A stretch of 64,000 bases of DNA, from assembly GCA_038148375.1 (NCBI GenBank), contig JAYQVH010000002.1, positions 186,001 through 250,000 on the forward strand. Direction: 5' to 3'. A program made the translations under genes and the position numbers. Source of the stretch: CAWUEX02 sp038148375 (GTDB lineage Bacteria > Pseudomonadota > Alphaproteobacteria > Rhodospirillales > Rhodospirillaceae). Of the stretch, positions 8,787 to 17,876 are shown piece by piece. Each line of letters begins with the position of its first letter. Within the stretch, counting starts at the first letter, position 1. The notes under the pieces are model-generated. The model did not search any database. It was not told where the DNA came from and saw only the letters and a list, made by a program, of their open reading frames with translations.

Positions 8787-9629
8787 ATGCCAACACGCCG
8801 CGACACTCTTACCGGATTGGGACTCGGCCTCGCCGGGGCTCTCGCGAACGCTCCAGTCCGTGCCGCAGGTCATGGGTATGACCTGTCCGATCCGATTGAT
8901 GTCATCAGGGCTTACGCGCGCATGCGCGGGCATCTCGATGGCTCGCCCGGGCTGTGGTGGTATCGCGGCAATATGTTTGCCAAACGCAGCGACGACGTCG
9001 CCGAACGCATGCTTAAGATCGAAGGCTTCAGTTTTAACCGCTTGGCCAGGCGCGCCGACGGACGGTTCGATCAGGTCATGGCCGAGGCCGGCTACTTTAT
9101 CGATCCGGACACCGATGAAATCCAGGACAGCTGGGTCAATCCCTTGAACGGCCTGAGCTGCGCGCCGCGCCACTACAAATCGAACCAGACGATCATCGTC
9201 GGCCCGGACGGCGTCACAGGATCGGAGGACGTCGCTGTCCCGGTGCAGTTTACCGGCACCGTCGAAGCGCAGGCCCACGGCGGCCGGGTGTGGACCACAG
9301 AGAACATGGTCACCAAGCTGCCCAACCCGCGCAGCGAAGCGGAGGATCCGCTGGCCTATTCCGGCCCGGTGATCACGCTGACCTCGCTCGCGGCCTTCAC
9401 CGGGCAGCTCGCCGATCTTAACGACCAGTCACTCGCGTTCATGCCGGCGACGCTGCACTTTCAGAACCTGTCGCCGTGGCTGCCCTGGATGAAGATGGGA
9501 CAAGATCCCGGACTGACCACATGGCAGCTGCTCGGCACCAAGGTCCGTTCGCCGGACGACATGCCCGCGCGGTTGCACCGCCGCCTAGAGTCCGACTATC
9601 CGGGCTGGCTCGAAAACCCTGGAGTTTGA
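8787..9629 (+). CDS. DUF1838 family protein with Tat signal
   Basis: The product has 280 residues. The N-terminus TRRDTLTGLGLGLAG is a twin-arginine signal, so the protein is exported folded, which suggests a bound cofactor or metal. The body has the DUF1838 pattern: a short DP-x-D opening (DLSDPIDVIRAYARMRG), WWYRGNMFAK, YFIDPDTDEIQDSWVNPLNG, and the C-terminal LSPWLPWMKMGQDPG. A related tandem pair sits at 58497-60337. The family has no firm function; relatives occur beside SDRs and lactamase-type hydrolases in environmental proteobacteria. It is third in the 6701-10378 operon, 17 bases after the SDR. Confidence 0.8.
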   Translation: MPTRRDTLTGLGLGLAGALANAPVRAAGHGYDLSDPIDVIRAYARMRGHLDGSPGLWWYRGNMFAKRSDDVAERMLKIEGFSFNRLARRADGRFDQVMAEAGYFIDPDTDEIQDSWVNPLNGLSCAPRHYKSNQTIIVGPDGVTGSEDVAVPVQFTGTVEAQAHGGRVWTTENMVTKLPNPRSEAEDPLAYSGPVITLTSLAAFTGQLADLNDQSLAFMPATLHFQNLSPWLPWMKMGQDPGLTTWQLLGTKVRSPDDMPARLHRRLESDYPGWLENPGV

Positions 9630-9631
9630 TC

Positions 9632-10378
9632 ATGCGCCTTATTCTCTTGCTTGCCTTTGCTTGGATGGTGGCCTGGCCGGCATCGGCCCAGGAGGAAAAC
9701 ACCGGCCCCAACGCGAACGTCGTGCGCGAATGGGCCGGGACGCTGCGCATGCAGGCGATCTCCGACAAACGGTATCGTGGAGTCGAGGAGTGGCGCATCT
9801 TCGTCCACCCCGATGGCTCGCGCACGATGATGCTGAGCAAGGACTTCGTCGCCTTCAACGCATTACAGATCATGACCAAGCGCGTCGCCGCCGACTTCCG
9901 CCCCATCGATGTCTATGCCGCTTACTGGGTGCGTGACGGCTACCGGGGGTCGATCCGTGTCGCTCTTGACGGTGATCAGCTGCGCGCGGTGTCGGAAGGG
10001 CCGGGTGAACCGCGTGCGGAAACCCATACCGTGCCGCGCGAGATCGCCGTTATCACCCACGGCGAGTCGATGAACGGCTGGTACCTCTGGCAGGGTGAGC
10101 CCCGGAGCGGCGAACCGCAGGACTTGTATGAATTCAACCTGTCGCCGGCCGCGCCAGATGGTCAGAACGTGCGTGGCATTCTGCGCACTGGGTCCTTTCA
10201 ATATCTCGGCGACGACACCGTGACGGTGCCCGCCGGCACATTCGAGGCCGAGCGCTACAAGATCATGAACATCGAGATGTGGATCACCGGTGAAGACCGG
10301 ATTCTCGTCAAGCAGGTCATTGCGGACGAGGACAAGGAATACGTTCTCACCAAGCTCGAAGCGGTGACGCCGGATTAG
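9632..10378 (+). CDS. Secreted protein of unknown function
   Basis: The product has 248 residues from the ATG at 9632, 2 bases after the DUF1838 stop. The signal peptide is clear: MRLILLLAFAWMVAWPASAQ. The mature part is rich in beta strands and contains VTVPAGTFEAERYKI, a turn-strand motif seen in DUF3108-like periplasmic proteins; the resemblance is loose. No catalytic motif is visible. It is the last gene of the operon and probably works with the exported DUF1838 protein in the periplasm. Confidence 0.65.
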   Translation: MRLILLLAFAWMVAWPASAQEENTGPNANVVREWAGTLRMQAISDKRYRGVEEWRIFVHPDGSRTMMLSKDFVAFNALQIMTKRVAADFRPIDVYAAYWVRDGYRGSIRVALDGDQLRAVSEGPGEPRAETHTVPREIAVITHGESMNGWYLWQGEPRSGEPQDLYEFNLSPAAPDGQNVRGILRTGSFQYLGDDTVTVPAGTFEAERYKIMNIEMWITGEDRILVKQVIADEDKEYVLTKLEAVTPD

Positions 10379-10519
10379 CATTCGCATGGCTCGCGATCGT
10401 TTGCGTTCGCCATCGCCCTTCATTCAGCCGCCAAGCAAACCCATATTCAAATTGGCGTTGAACGGCCGTACCGCAGAGTCGATTGTCCAATCGCGTCGGC
10501 AGCAGGTAAGGTCCATTCT

Positions 10520-12028
10520 ATGATGTTCGCTAAAAGGTTGCGCTTCGTTTGGCTGCTGAGTGTCTGCGCCGTCTTCGGCAACTCTCAGGCGTATTCCCAG
10601 CATGTGACGGTCGCGACATCCTTGATCGGACCGAATCGCGGCCACCCGTATCAGGCGATTACCATGCCCGCGGTGATGCCGCTGCTCACCGTCTACGACA
10701 CGTTCACCGTTGTAAATGCCGACGGTAGCATCGGGCCGGGCCTCGCCGTGGCGTGGCAGAGCGATGACGCCGTGACCTGGCGATTTCAGTTGCGCGAAGG
10801 CGTGCTGTTTTCGAACGGTGTGCCGTTTACATCCGACACCATCGTGCGGTCGGTTAAGCATATGCGGGAGTCGCCTCAGTCCAGCACCTGGACGATTAGC
10901 ACCCGGCTTTATCAGATTGTCGAAGCCCGCGCGGTCGATGACTACACGGTCGAGATCGAGCTCAGCCAACGCGACGCTCTGTTCCCCCTGCACGCCGCGA
11001 TCTGGCGCATTCCGGAGGCGGGGGCCTGGGAGACGACGCCGCGTTCGGAATATGAGTCCAATCCGGTCGGGACCGGTTCGTTCCAGATCGACCGCTGGAC
11101 CGAGTCCCGCGCCGATTTCGTCGCGTTTGAGCAGGCCTGGCGTCCACCCAAGCTCGACAGTTTGTCGTTTGTCGAAGTGCCAGACCAGACCGCGCGCTTG
11201 CAGTCCATTCTGTCCGGCGTCGCGCAGTTCGTTGTCGGGCTCGGCCCGGACGATAAGCCGCTGATTGAATCCGTCGGCGGGCGTCTGGCGCTGCGTAACA
11301 TGGCGACCGTCCAGTTCCTGCCGTTTCTGACCGTCAACGGCGGCCCAGTTGTGGATGCGCGCGTCCGGCTCGCCATTAACTACGGTGTCAACCGCCAGGC
11401 CATCAACGATGCGATGCTGCAGGGCGAGGCCGTGCCTGTTTCGCAGGTGGCTTATCCGGGCTCGTTTGGCTTTAACCCGGACTTGCCGCCTTATCCCTAC
11501 GATCCCGACAAAGCCAAAGCGCTGCTGTCGCAGGCCGGCTACCCGAACGGCCTTCAGATCACAGCGACCGTGGCTTCGCGCGGTGCCAACGATCTTCTGT
11601 ACTTCCAGCAGATCGCGCTCGATCTCGCCAAGGTCGGGATCGACCTGCAGCTCAAGACCAAACCGGCGTTTCAAAACACGCAGGATTTGTTCTTCGGTAA
11701 GACCGAAGGCGACATGCTCAGTCTGTTTGCGATTGGGCCGGATCCCCTCAATGCCTACCGTCACCGCGTGTGCCTCGGCATCCTCGCCGATCGCAGTCCA
11801 TACCATTGTGATCCTGATCTGCTTCCGCTGTTACGGCAGGCCCTCGATCAGACGACGGCGGAAGCCGCGTTGCCGCTCTATCATGCTGTCGCCGCGCACG
11901 AGCGTGACGATCCGCCGGGACTCATATTGTGGCAGGGCGTCGACTTCGACGCGCTGGCGGACGGCCTTACCGGTTATGCGCCGGTGCAGGACGTGATGAA
12001 CTTCTGGGACTTCGAATTCGCGGACTGA
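10520..12028 (+). CDS. ABC transporter substrate-binding protein, family 5 (peptide/Opp type)
   Basis: The product has 502 residues with a signal peptide (a hydrophobic stretch after MMFAKRLR ending AYSQ). The family-5 layout is visible: the LAVAWQSDDAVTWRFQLREGV opening, DTIVRSVKHMRE, NPVGTGSFQIDRW, and DPDKAKALLSQAGYPNG near the hinge. Such proteins bind di- or oligopeptides, nickel or other small solutes in the periplasm. It is convergent with the permease pair, with 3 bases between the stop codons, so it lies next to its probable partners but on the other strand. Two further binding proteins lie at 15097 and 17877. Confidence 0.88.
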   Translation: MMFAKRLRFVWLLSVCAVFGNSQAYSQHVTVATSLIGPNRGHPYQAITMPAVMPLLTVYDTFTVVNADGSIGPGLAVAWQSDDAVTWRFQLREGVLFSNGVPFTSDTIVRSVKHMRESPQSSTWTISTRLYQIVEARAVDDYTVEIELSQRDALFPLHAAIWRIPEAGAWETTPRSEYESNPVGTGSFQIDRWTESRADFVAFEQAWRPPKLDSLSFVEVPDQTARLQSILSGVAQFVVGLGPDDKPLIESVGGRLALRNMATVQFLPFLTVNGGPVVDARVRLAINYGVNRQAINDAMLQGEAVPVSQVAYPGSFGFNPDLPPYPYDPDKAKALLSQAGYPNGLQITATVASRGANDLLYFQQIALDLAKVGIDLQLKTKPAFQNTQDLFFGKTEGDMLSLFAIGPDPLNAYRHRVCLGILADRSPYHCDPDLLPLLRQALDQTTAEAALPLYHAVAAHERDDPPGLILWQGVDFDALADGLTGYAPVQDVMNFWDFEFAD

Positions 12029-12031
12029 GTT

Positions 12032-12946
12032 TCAGCGGTCTTTCGGATCGAGGGCGTCGCGCAGTCCATCGCCGATGAAGTTGAAGCAGAACATCGTCAC
12101 CGCCAGGAATATGGCCGGGATCAACAGCAGGTGAGGTGTGGATTCGACGCTGTTCGCCCCGCGCGAAATCAACACGCCCCAGCTGGTCAGCGGCTCTTTG
12201 ACGCCGAGACCGAGGAAACTGAGGTAGCTCTCGACCAGGATGTTGGTCGGTACCAGCAGTGTGACGTACACGATCACCGGGCCGATGACGTTCGGCAGCA
12301 CATGCCGGCCGATGATCGCCGCCGGACTTGCGCCGCAGGCGCGCGCCGCTTCAACGTATTCTTTCTGTTTCACGGACAACGTCTGCCCGCGCACGATGCG
12401 CGCCATGGTCAGCCACTCGACGCAGCCGATGGCAAGAAACACGAGATAGATGTTTCGTCCGAACACCGTCACCAGAATGATAATGAAAAACAGCAGCGGC
12501 AGGGCGTAGAGCACGTCGACAAAGCGCATCATGGCGTTATCCGTGCGTCCGCCCATATACCCTGCGGTCGCGCCGTAAGCGACGCCGATGGACAGCGCGA
12601 CCAGCGTGGTCATGACGCCGATGGTTAGCGAGACCCGCGCGCCCATCCAGGTCAGGACGAACAAGTCCTTGCCGATGTCGTCGGTGCCGAACCAGTGCCC
12701 GTTTTCCAGCGACGGCGGCGCGGCGATGGCCATCCAATCCAGATCGTCGGCCGTGTAGGGACTCAAGGACGGCGCGAAGATCGCGCCCAAGGTAATGAGT
12801 CCCAAGACAATGACGCCGGCCATGGCCGCTTTGTTGGCGCGAAACCGGCGCGCGGCGTCTTCCCAAAGGGAGCGCCCTTTCAGCGCGGCTGCATCACTGA
12901 GCAGCGTTTCATGGGCTTCCCGCTGGGCCGCGAACAGTGCCATCAC
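12032..12946 (-). CDS. ABC transporter permease, DppC/OppC type
   Basis: The product has 304 residues. It has the N-terminal cytoplasmic stretch and first helix of the OppC family (NKAAMAGVIVLGLITLGAIFAP), about five more helices, and the EAA loop region EYVEAARACGASPAAIIGRHVLPN, which docks to the ATPase. The C-terminus FNFIGDGLRDALDPKDR is typical. Its ATG overlaps the stop of the DppB-type gene by 4 bases, so the two are coupled. No ATPase gene follows: the next gene downstream is the convergent binding protein. Confidence 0.92.
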   Translation of the reverse strand: MMALFAAQREAHETLLSDAAALKGRSLWEDAARRFRANKAAMAGVIVLGLITLGAIFAPSLSPYTADDLDWMAIAAPPSLENGHWFGTDDIGKDLFVLTWMGARVSLTIGVMTTLVALSIGVAYGATAGYMGGRTDNAMMRFVDVLYALPLLFFIIILVTVFGRNIYLVFLAIGCVEWLTMARIVRGQTLSVKQKEYVEAARACGASPAAIIGRHVLPNVIGPVIVYVTLLVPTNILVESYLSFLGLGVKEPLTSWGVLISRGANSVESTPHLLLIPAIFLAVTMFCFNFIGDGLRDALDPKDR

Positions 12947-13899
12947 TGCACCTTCACTTTCGGATCAAGCAATCCGTATATGAGATCGACGATCAGGTTG
13001 AGCATGATAACGGCGACGGCGTAGACGATGACGATGCCAAGCACCAACGGGTAGTCGCGGTTGATGGCACCCTGAATAAAGAACCGTCCCATGCCCGGCA
13101 GCTGGAAGATCTGTTCTATGACCACCGAGCCTGTCACCACCGATGCTGCGGCCGGCCCGAGGTAACTGACAACGGGCAGAGCGGCGGCCCTTAGCGCGTG
13201 AGTCCACACGATGGTGCGCGTACCCACGCCTTTGGCCCGTGCGGTGCGGATGTAGTTCTGCCGGAGTGTTTCAATCATGGCGCCGCGGGTGAGCCGGGCC
13301 AGGATGGCGATCTGCGGCAGCGCCAGTGCGATCACCGGCAGGATGTACGGCGTTATCGGTGCCAGCGCCGGGACCGCCTCTGCTAGCGCACCGCGCGGTT
13401 CGAGTGTCGCGACCGGCAGGATTTTGAGGATCACGCCGAATAGCAGGCTCATCAGCGGCGCCATAACGAAGCTGGGGACCGCGATGCCGGTCATGGCGAC
13501 GGACATGACAGCGTAATCTGTTGAGGAATTCTGACGCAGCGCCGCTAGGATGCCCAAAGTGCCGCCGATCAGCAGCGCCAAAATCATCGCGGCCAGTCCG
13601 AGCTTGAGGCTCACCGGCAAGCCGATGGTCAAAAGCTCCGTTACGGTCCGGTCGATATAGATGATCGATGGCCCGAAGTCGCCGCGTACAACCTTGCCCA
13701 AGTAGAGCCCGTACTGGATCGCCACCGGTTTATCCAGATCGTAGGCGGCCTGCAGGTTGGCGATGATTTCCGGTTCCAGCGACGCGTCGTCGTCGAACGG
13801 TCCACCCGGCGCCAAGTGCATCAGGAAGAACGATAGAGTGACGATCAGGAACAGGGTCGGCGCCGCAATCAGAAGGCGGCGCAGCGCATAAGACGTCAT
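12943..13899 (-). CDS. ABC transporter permease, DppB/OppB type
   Basis: The product has 318 residues with six helices in the OppB arrangement: a first helix LLIAAPTLFLIVTLSFFLMH, the periplasmic loop, and the EAA region NYIRTARAKGVGTRTIVWTHAL. It ends DLIYGLLDPKVKVQ. It is the upstream partner of the DppC-type permease (4-base overlap) and follows the Rieske oxygenase gene by 27 bases, so the transporter and the oxygenase are probably one transcript. Confidence 0.92.
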   Translation of the reverse strand: MTSYALRRLLIAAPTLFLIVTLSFFLMHLAPGGPFDDDASLEPEIIANLQAAYDLDKPVAIQYGLYLGKVVRGDFGPSIIYIDRTVTELLTIGLPVSLKLGLAAMILALLIGGTLGILAALRQNSSTDYAVMSVAMTGIAVPSFVMAPLMSLLFGVILKILPVATLEPRGALAEAVPALAPITPYILPVIALALPQIAILARLTRGAMIETLRQNYIRTARAKGVGTRTIVWTHALRAAALPVVSYLGPAAASVVTGSVVIEQIFQLPGMGRFFIQGAINRDYPLVLGIVIVYAVAVIMLNLIVDLIYGLLDPKVKVQ

Positions 13900-13926
13900 G
13901 GCATACCTAACTGTTGGGCGGCCGCC

Positions 13927-15069
13927 TTACTCCGCCGCCTCCCTGGCAATGCGCGGACGTTTCACCGGCACGGGTTCGAGCACCCAATTCTTGGGGTCAG
14001 CGCGCCGCACCGGCGACGGAATGACTTTGACCATGTCATCGCCTTCCGTCTGCGCTTTGAGATCGACCGCGCGCCCGGCGAGTTCCTGTTCCTTTACCCA
14101 CTTGCGGAAGGTGATGCCGTGTTTGTCGTTTTCCAAAGCGAGCTCGTCGGACAGCGTCGGCGGCACCATTGCTGGCTGGATAAAGTCGATCACCCGCGCG
14201 TCCTCTTGGAACACCAGCAGGACGCGGCGGTGGGTGTCGGCGTCATACTGATCTTCGGTGAAGAAGTTGCGGCCGTGGCACCACCACACTTTGGTGCGAT
14301 GTTCGTCAATCGGCGTGTAGCCGGAGACGATCATCTGCCACATCGGTGGCTTGAGATGCATCTCGATGCGGATGGAAGGTGCAGGCTTGAAAATACGCAC
14401 CATGGTTTTGACGTCGGGCCGGTCGTCGTCGATTTTTTCCTTCCACACGCCGCGCTTGCCCACCGGCTTGGCGAAAGTGATGGACTCGATCTTGCTGTCG
14501 TCGATGTCCAAGTCGTAGTCATCGACGCCCGGGTTGCCCGGGTTGCCGAAGTCTGTGTGCACGAAAAACGCATGTGTATGGTCAACACCGTTCTCGATGG
14601 CGCGTACCCAGTTGCATTCAAAGGTGAACGTACCGCGCACGAATTTCCATTCGTCGCTTTTCCCTTGTTCCCAGGCCTCGTACTCAGGGAAGTAATCGGG
14701 CAGGGCCGGGCGCTCCGCTTCCGGCGCGTCGCCCAGGAACACCCACAGCCAACCGTATTTTTCGGCGCAGGGGTACGAATCCACGCGCGCGCGCTTGGGT
14801 ATGTTCGCGTCCTCGCCCAGGGATGGGATGGCAACGCACTCCCCGGCGCCATTGAAGCGCCAGCCATGGTACGGACACTCCACCGCGTCCTCGACCACCT
14901 TGCCGCGGCACAGGGATCCGCCCCGGTGAATACAGATATCGCTGAGGCAATGCGCCTGGCCTTTTGAGTCGCGGAAGACGACCAAATCCTGGCCCAGCAT
15001 ATGCACGCCCGTCGGTTTTTCCGTGACATCGGCGGCGAGGGCGGCGACGTACCAGCAATTCAACAGCAT
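13927..15069 (-). CDS. Rieske non-heme iron oxygenase, alpha subunit
   Basis: The product has 380 residues. The Rieske [2Fe-2S] ligands are C46-x-H48 and C65-x2-H68 (CIHRGGSLC, then CPYHGWRF). The mononuclear iron site is in ENGVDHTHAFFVHTDFG, with the expected D..H....H spacing. Such enzymes hydroxylate or demethylate aromatic and other substrates and need a ferredoxin and reductase; a [2Fe-2S] ferredoxin lies at 23737. The position between two permeases and a binding protein plus nitrilase suggests the imported compound is its substrate. The shape of the protein (single alpha type, no beta subunit nearby) fits the O-demethylase/phenoxybenzoate group. Confidence 0.9.
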   Translation of the reverse strand: MLLNCWYVAALAADVTEKPTGVHMLGQDLVVFRDSKGQAHCLSDICIHRGGSLCRGKVVEDAVECPYHGWRFNGAGECVAIPSLGEDANIPKRARVDSYPCAEKYGWLWVFLGDAPEAERPALPDYFPEYEAWEQGKSDEWKFVRGTFTFECNWVRAIENGVDHTHAFFVHTDFGNPGNPGVDDYDLDIDDSKIESITFAKPVGKRGVWKEKIDDDRPDVKTMVRIFKPAPSIRIEMHLKPPMWQMIVSGYTPIDEHRTKVWWCHGRNFFTEDQYDADTHRRVLLVFQEDARVIDFIQPAMVPPTLSDELALENDKHGITFRKWVKEQELAGRAVDLKAQTEGDDMVKVIPSPVRRADPKNWVLEPVPVKRPRIAREAAE

Positions 15070-15096
15070 GGCAGTTCTCCTTCAGACAGCCCGGGT

Positions 15097-16674
15097 TCAA
15101 CCTTCCGGGCGGTTCACAGACATGTACCGAGCTAGATAGTTGTTGCGCGAATTCTCATTCCAGCCTTCGACATACGTCTTTACGAGCCGGCGGCTGACAT
15201 AATGATAAACCGGCAGGATGGCGTAGTCTTCCATCAAGATGGCTTCGGCCTGGTGCATCAGCTCGTTGCGGCGGGCCTGATCCCCAATGGAATTTGCCTC
15301 GCGCATCAGAGCGTCGAACTGTTCGTTGTTGTAGCCGACGAAATTGCTGGGGTCGCCGGACCGCAATAGATTGAGGTATCCGGCGGCGTCACTGAAGGGC
15401 GAAAACCACGCCCACCGCATGATGTCGAAGTCCCGGGTGCGGGCCTTGCGGTTCAGGTTGCGGAATTCCGTGTCCATCAGCTGCGCGTCGACACCGATCG
15501 CACTCCACATGGATTTCATCGCCACCGCGATTTTGCGGTTTTCCTCCTGGGTGTCGTAGGCAAGTTCGAAGGTCAGCGGGTTGCTGCGGGAGTACCCGGC
15601 GTCCGCCATGAGGCGCTGCGCTTCCGCCATCCGTTCCGACATCGGCATATCGGCGATGGAAGCTCTTGCAACTTCGTACTCTTCAACAACCGGGGAGACG
15701 AAACTGTAGGCGGGAATGACCCCGGTATCGAGCAGCCGGTCGATCATGGCGTCCCGGTCGAACGCCAGCGCCAGCGCCTTGCGCACGCGGATGTCGTCGA
15801 ACGGCGGCTTCTTGGTATTGATGAGAAAGTAGTAAATGCCGAGCGTCGGCGAGATGCGAAGTTCGTCGGCCAAGTTCTTTTCGATGAATTCCATCTGCTC
15901 CGGAGGGAAATTCAAAATCGCATCGAGTTCGCCGGCGCGGAAGCGGTTGAACACCGTGTTGAGGTTCTGGGTCGGATAGAAATTCACCGTATCGATTGCG
16001 ACATTAGCGGCGTCGTAGAAATTCGGATTCTTTTTCAGGGTCAAGCGCGTGCCCGGTACCCATTCCTCGAGCGTGTAGGCGCCGTTGGAGACGATCTGTC
16101 CGGGGCGGGTCCAGTCGTCGCCAAGCTCTTCGACCTTGTGCCGCGGCGACGGCATGGCGGCGAAGCTGGCCACGGCTTGGTTCAACAGCGGGTTGGGGGA
16201 GCCGAGTTCGATCCGCACTGTCCGCGCATCCGGTGCGCTGACGCCCAGACTTTCCGGCGGTGCGTCGCCCGCAGTCACCGGACGGCCGTTCTTCACGGAG
16301 TAAAAGAACTGTGCATAGCGCGATGCTGTCTCCGGCAACATCAGCCGGCGCAGTGACCACACGACATCTTCGGATGTCAGTGGTGTGCCGTCGGACCACT
16401 TCAGGCCGTCTCGCAGGGTGTATTCATACACCAATCCGTCTTCCGACACGGCGTAACTCTCGGCGATGCCGTATGTCATTTTACCGTTGGCATCGGTCGT
16501 CATCAGCCCGACGAACATTTCGTTGAGGATCGGGACCGCCGTATTGCCCGTCGCCTTCTGTGGGTCAAGCGACGACGGGTCGCTGCCGCCGGAGCGGTTG
16601 AGCACCATCTCGGCGTGGGCCGGCGCGGAGGCCAGGACGAGAACGATGAGAAGAAAACGAAGCGCGAGGCGCAT
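15097..16674 (-). CDS. ABC transporter substrate-binding protein, family 5
   Basis: The product has 525 residues with a signal peptide (MRLALRFLLIVLVLASAPAHA). Family-5 landmarks are GGSDPSSLDPQKATGN, LRDGLKWSDGTPLTSEDVVWSLRR and NGAYTLEEWVPGTRLTLKKNP. It is a close relative of the broken copy at 17877-19451, to which it aligns along its whole length; for example DTQEENRKIAVAMKSMW here matches the region around the stop codon there. It lies between the Rieske oxygenase and the nitrilase-like gene in the same minus-strand run, so it probably feeds the permeases at 12032-13899. Confidence 0.92.
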   Translation of the reverse strand: MRLALRFLLIVLVLASAPAHAEMVLNRSGGSDPSSLDPQKATGNTAVPILNEMFVGLMTTDANGKMTYGIAESYAVSEDGLVYEYTLRDGLKWSDGTPLTSEDVVWSLRRLMLPETASRYAQFFYSVKNGRPVTAGDAPPESLGVSAPDARTVRIELGSPNPLLNQAVASFAAMPSPRHKVEELGDDWTRPGQIVSNGAYTLEEWVPGTRLTLKKNPNFYDAANVAIDTVNFYPTQNLNTVFNRFRAGELDAILNFPPEQMEFIEKNLADELRISPTLGIYYFLINTKKPPFDDIRVRKALALAFDRDAMIDRLLDTGVIPAYSFVSPVVEEYEVARASIADMPMSERMAEAQRLMADAGYSRSNPLTFELAYDTQEENRKIAVAMKSMWSAIGVDAQLMDTEFRNLNRKARTRDFDIMRWAWFSPFSDAAGYLNLLRSGDPSNFVGYNNEQFDALMREANSIGDQARRNELMHQAEAILMEDYAILPVYHYVSRRLVKTYVEGWNENSRNNYLARYMSVNRPEG

Positions 16675-16706
16675 ATGGGCAATCCTTTCGAGTTGAGCGT
16701 CTCAAC

Positions 16707-17780
16707 TCACCAATAATGAATCCAGCGGGCCCGTTCGGCGAACTGTTTGCCGGCCGAGCGGCGGTCGGGCGGAAGGTCTCCCTCCAGATACATGCCTGGA
16801 TCATAGCGCTCCCTGTACTGATCAAGGACCGGCCGGTAGAGCGTCATGTGTACATCGGGAATGCGGTGTTTCTCGCGGAACTCCTTGATCGGCACGATGG
16901 CGCGGCGCTGGGTTTCGAATGGGCCGGCAACGGCCAGCTCAACGCCGCGCGGCCCGAAGATGGCGGACCGTCCGGGGCCGCCGTAAGCGGTATCCTGGAA
17001 AAAGGACATGTTCTTTTTGCTGAGAGTCACGGAATTGTTGGTGATCATCGTGTACAGGCTGTTGTGATAGGACGTCAGCCGCATGTCTTCGTATTCGAAG
17101 CCCCCGGTGGCGACGCGGCAGATGATTTCTGCGCCTTTCAAGGCAAAACAGCGGAACAGCTCCGGTTCGAACTGCACCGCCGACATAGCGATGTTACCGA
17201 TGTCAGTGCGTGCGACCGGAATGACGGCATCTTCGCCGTACATTTCAATAAAACGCGGATAGACGTCGTAGATGTTGGTCGTGAATTGCTCCGATCCTGG
17301 GAACATGCCGCGTACGTTGCGCTGCTTCCAATGCTTGGCGACGATGTTGCCGTCCGGGCCGATGAGCACCATGAGATGCAGAATGTGGCCCGGCCAGTTT
17401 TCCGGATCTTTGGCATAGGTACCGAACGCGATATAGCAGCCGTACTTCTTTGCTTTCTCCCCAATCGCCTCCGTTTCGGGACCGGGAATCTCACGGCACA
17501 CGGCGTAATGCTGGTCGCGCGTCCAGGTGCTGAAACCAGTGAGCGGAAATTCGTGGAACAGCAAAAGGTCGCAGGGCCCGCCCCAGCCGTTAGCTGCGTC
17601 AATGCTGCCCAGCATGTAATCGAGGTTTTCTTTTAGCGCCGGTTCCGGATTATCGCCCGGTACGCCGTGCACTTCCGTCTGAACGACCGAGATGGTGATG
17701 CGGTCCTTGCGCAGGGGTACGGTCGGGTAGGTGCCGTCCTCGCGAACGCTGGTATCCACACCGTCAGTTTGATCGTTCAT
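16707..17780 (-). CDS. Nitrilase-superfamily protein with the catalytic Cys replaced
   Basis: The product has 357 residues, with AGGAGA in front of the ATG. The carbon-nitrogen hydrolase fold is clear: the Glu of the triad in LLFHEFPLTGFS and the Lys in NIVAKHWKQRNV. The segment that normally reads ICYDxxFPE followed by the helix LxRxLALKGAE appears as IAMSAVQFEPELFRCFALKGAE, so the nucleophile Cys aligns with Ser. A Cys does occur further on (IICRVATGG), but not at the active-site position. It may be a non-hydrolytic or altered member. It sits between two binding-protein genes in the transport/oxygenase operon. Confidence 0.75.
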   Translation of the reverse strand: MNDQTDGVDTSVREDGTYPTVPLRKDRITISVVQTEVHGVPGDNPEPALKENLDYMLGSIDAANGWGGPCDLLLFHEFPLTGFSTWTRDQHYAVCREIPGPETEAIGEKAKKYGCYIAFGTYAKDPENWPGHILHLMVLIGPDGNIVAKHWKQRNVRGMFPGSEQFTTNIYDVYPRFIEMYGEDAVIPVARTDIGNIAMSAVQFEPELFRCFALKGAEIICRVATGGFEYEDMRLTSYHNSLYTMITNNSVTLSKKNMSFFQDTAYGGPGRSAIFGPRGVELAVAGPFETQRRAIVPIKEFREKHRIPDVHMTLYRPVLDQYRERYDPGMYLEGDLPPDRRSAGKQFAERARWIHYW

Positions 17781-17876
17781 CGTTCATCTCCTCTCCCTGT
17801 CGCGCCGACTAGGCTACGAGGGGTAATTTTCAAGAGCAACCGGGACCCCGTGACAAAGGGTAACAGGGTCATCAGG

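Noticed and set aside
10424..11806. Long minus-strand reading frame opposite the binding protein at 10520
   Set aside because: It mirrors the real gene, which has a signal peptide and family motifs; GC-rich DNA gives such shadows.
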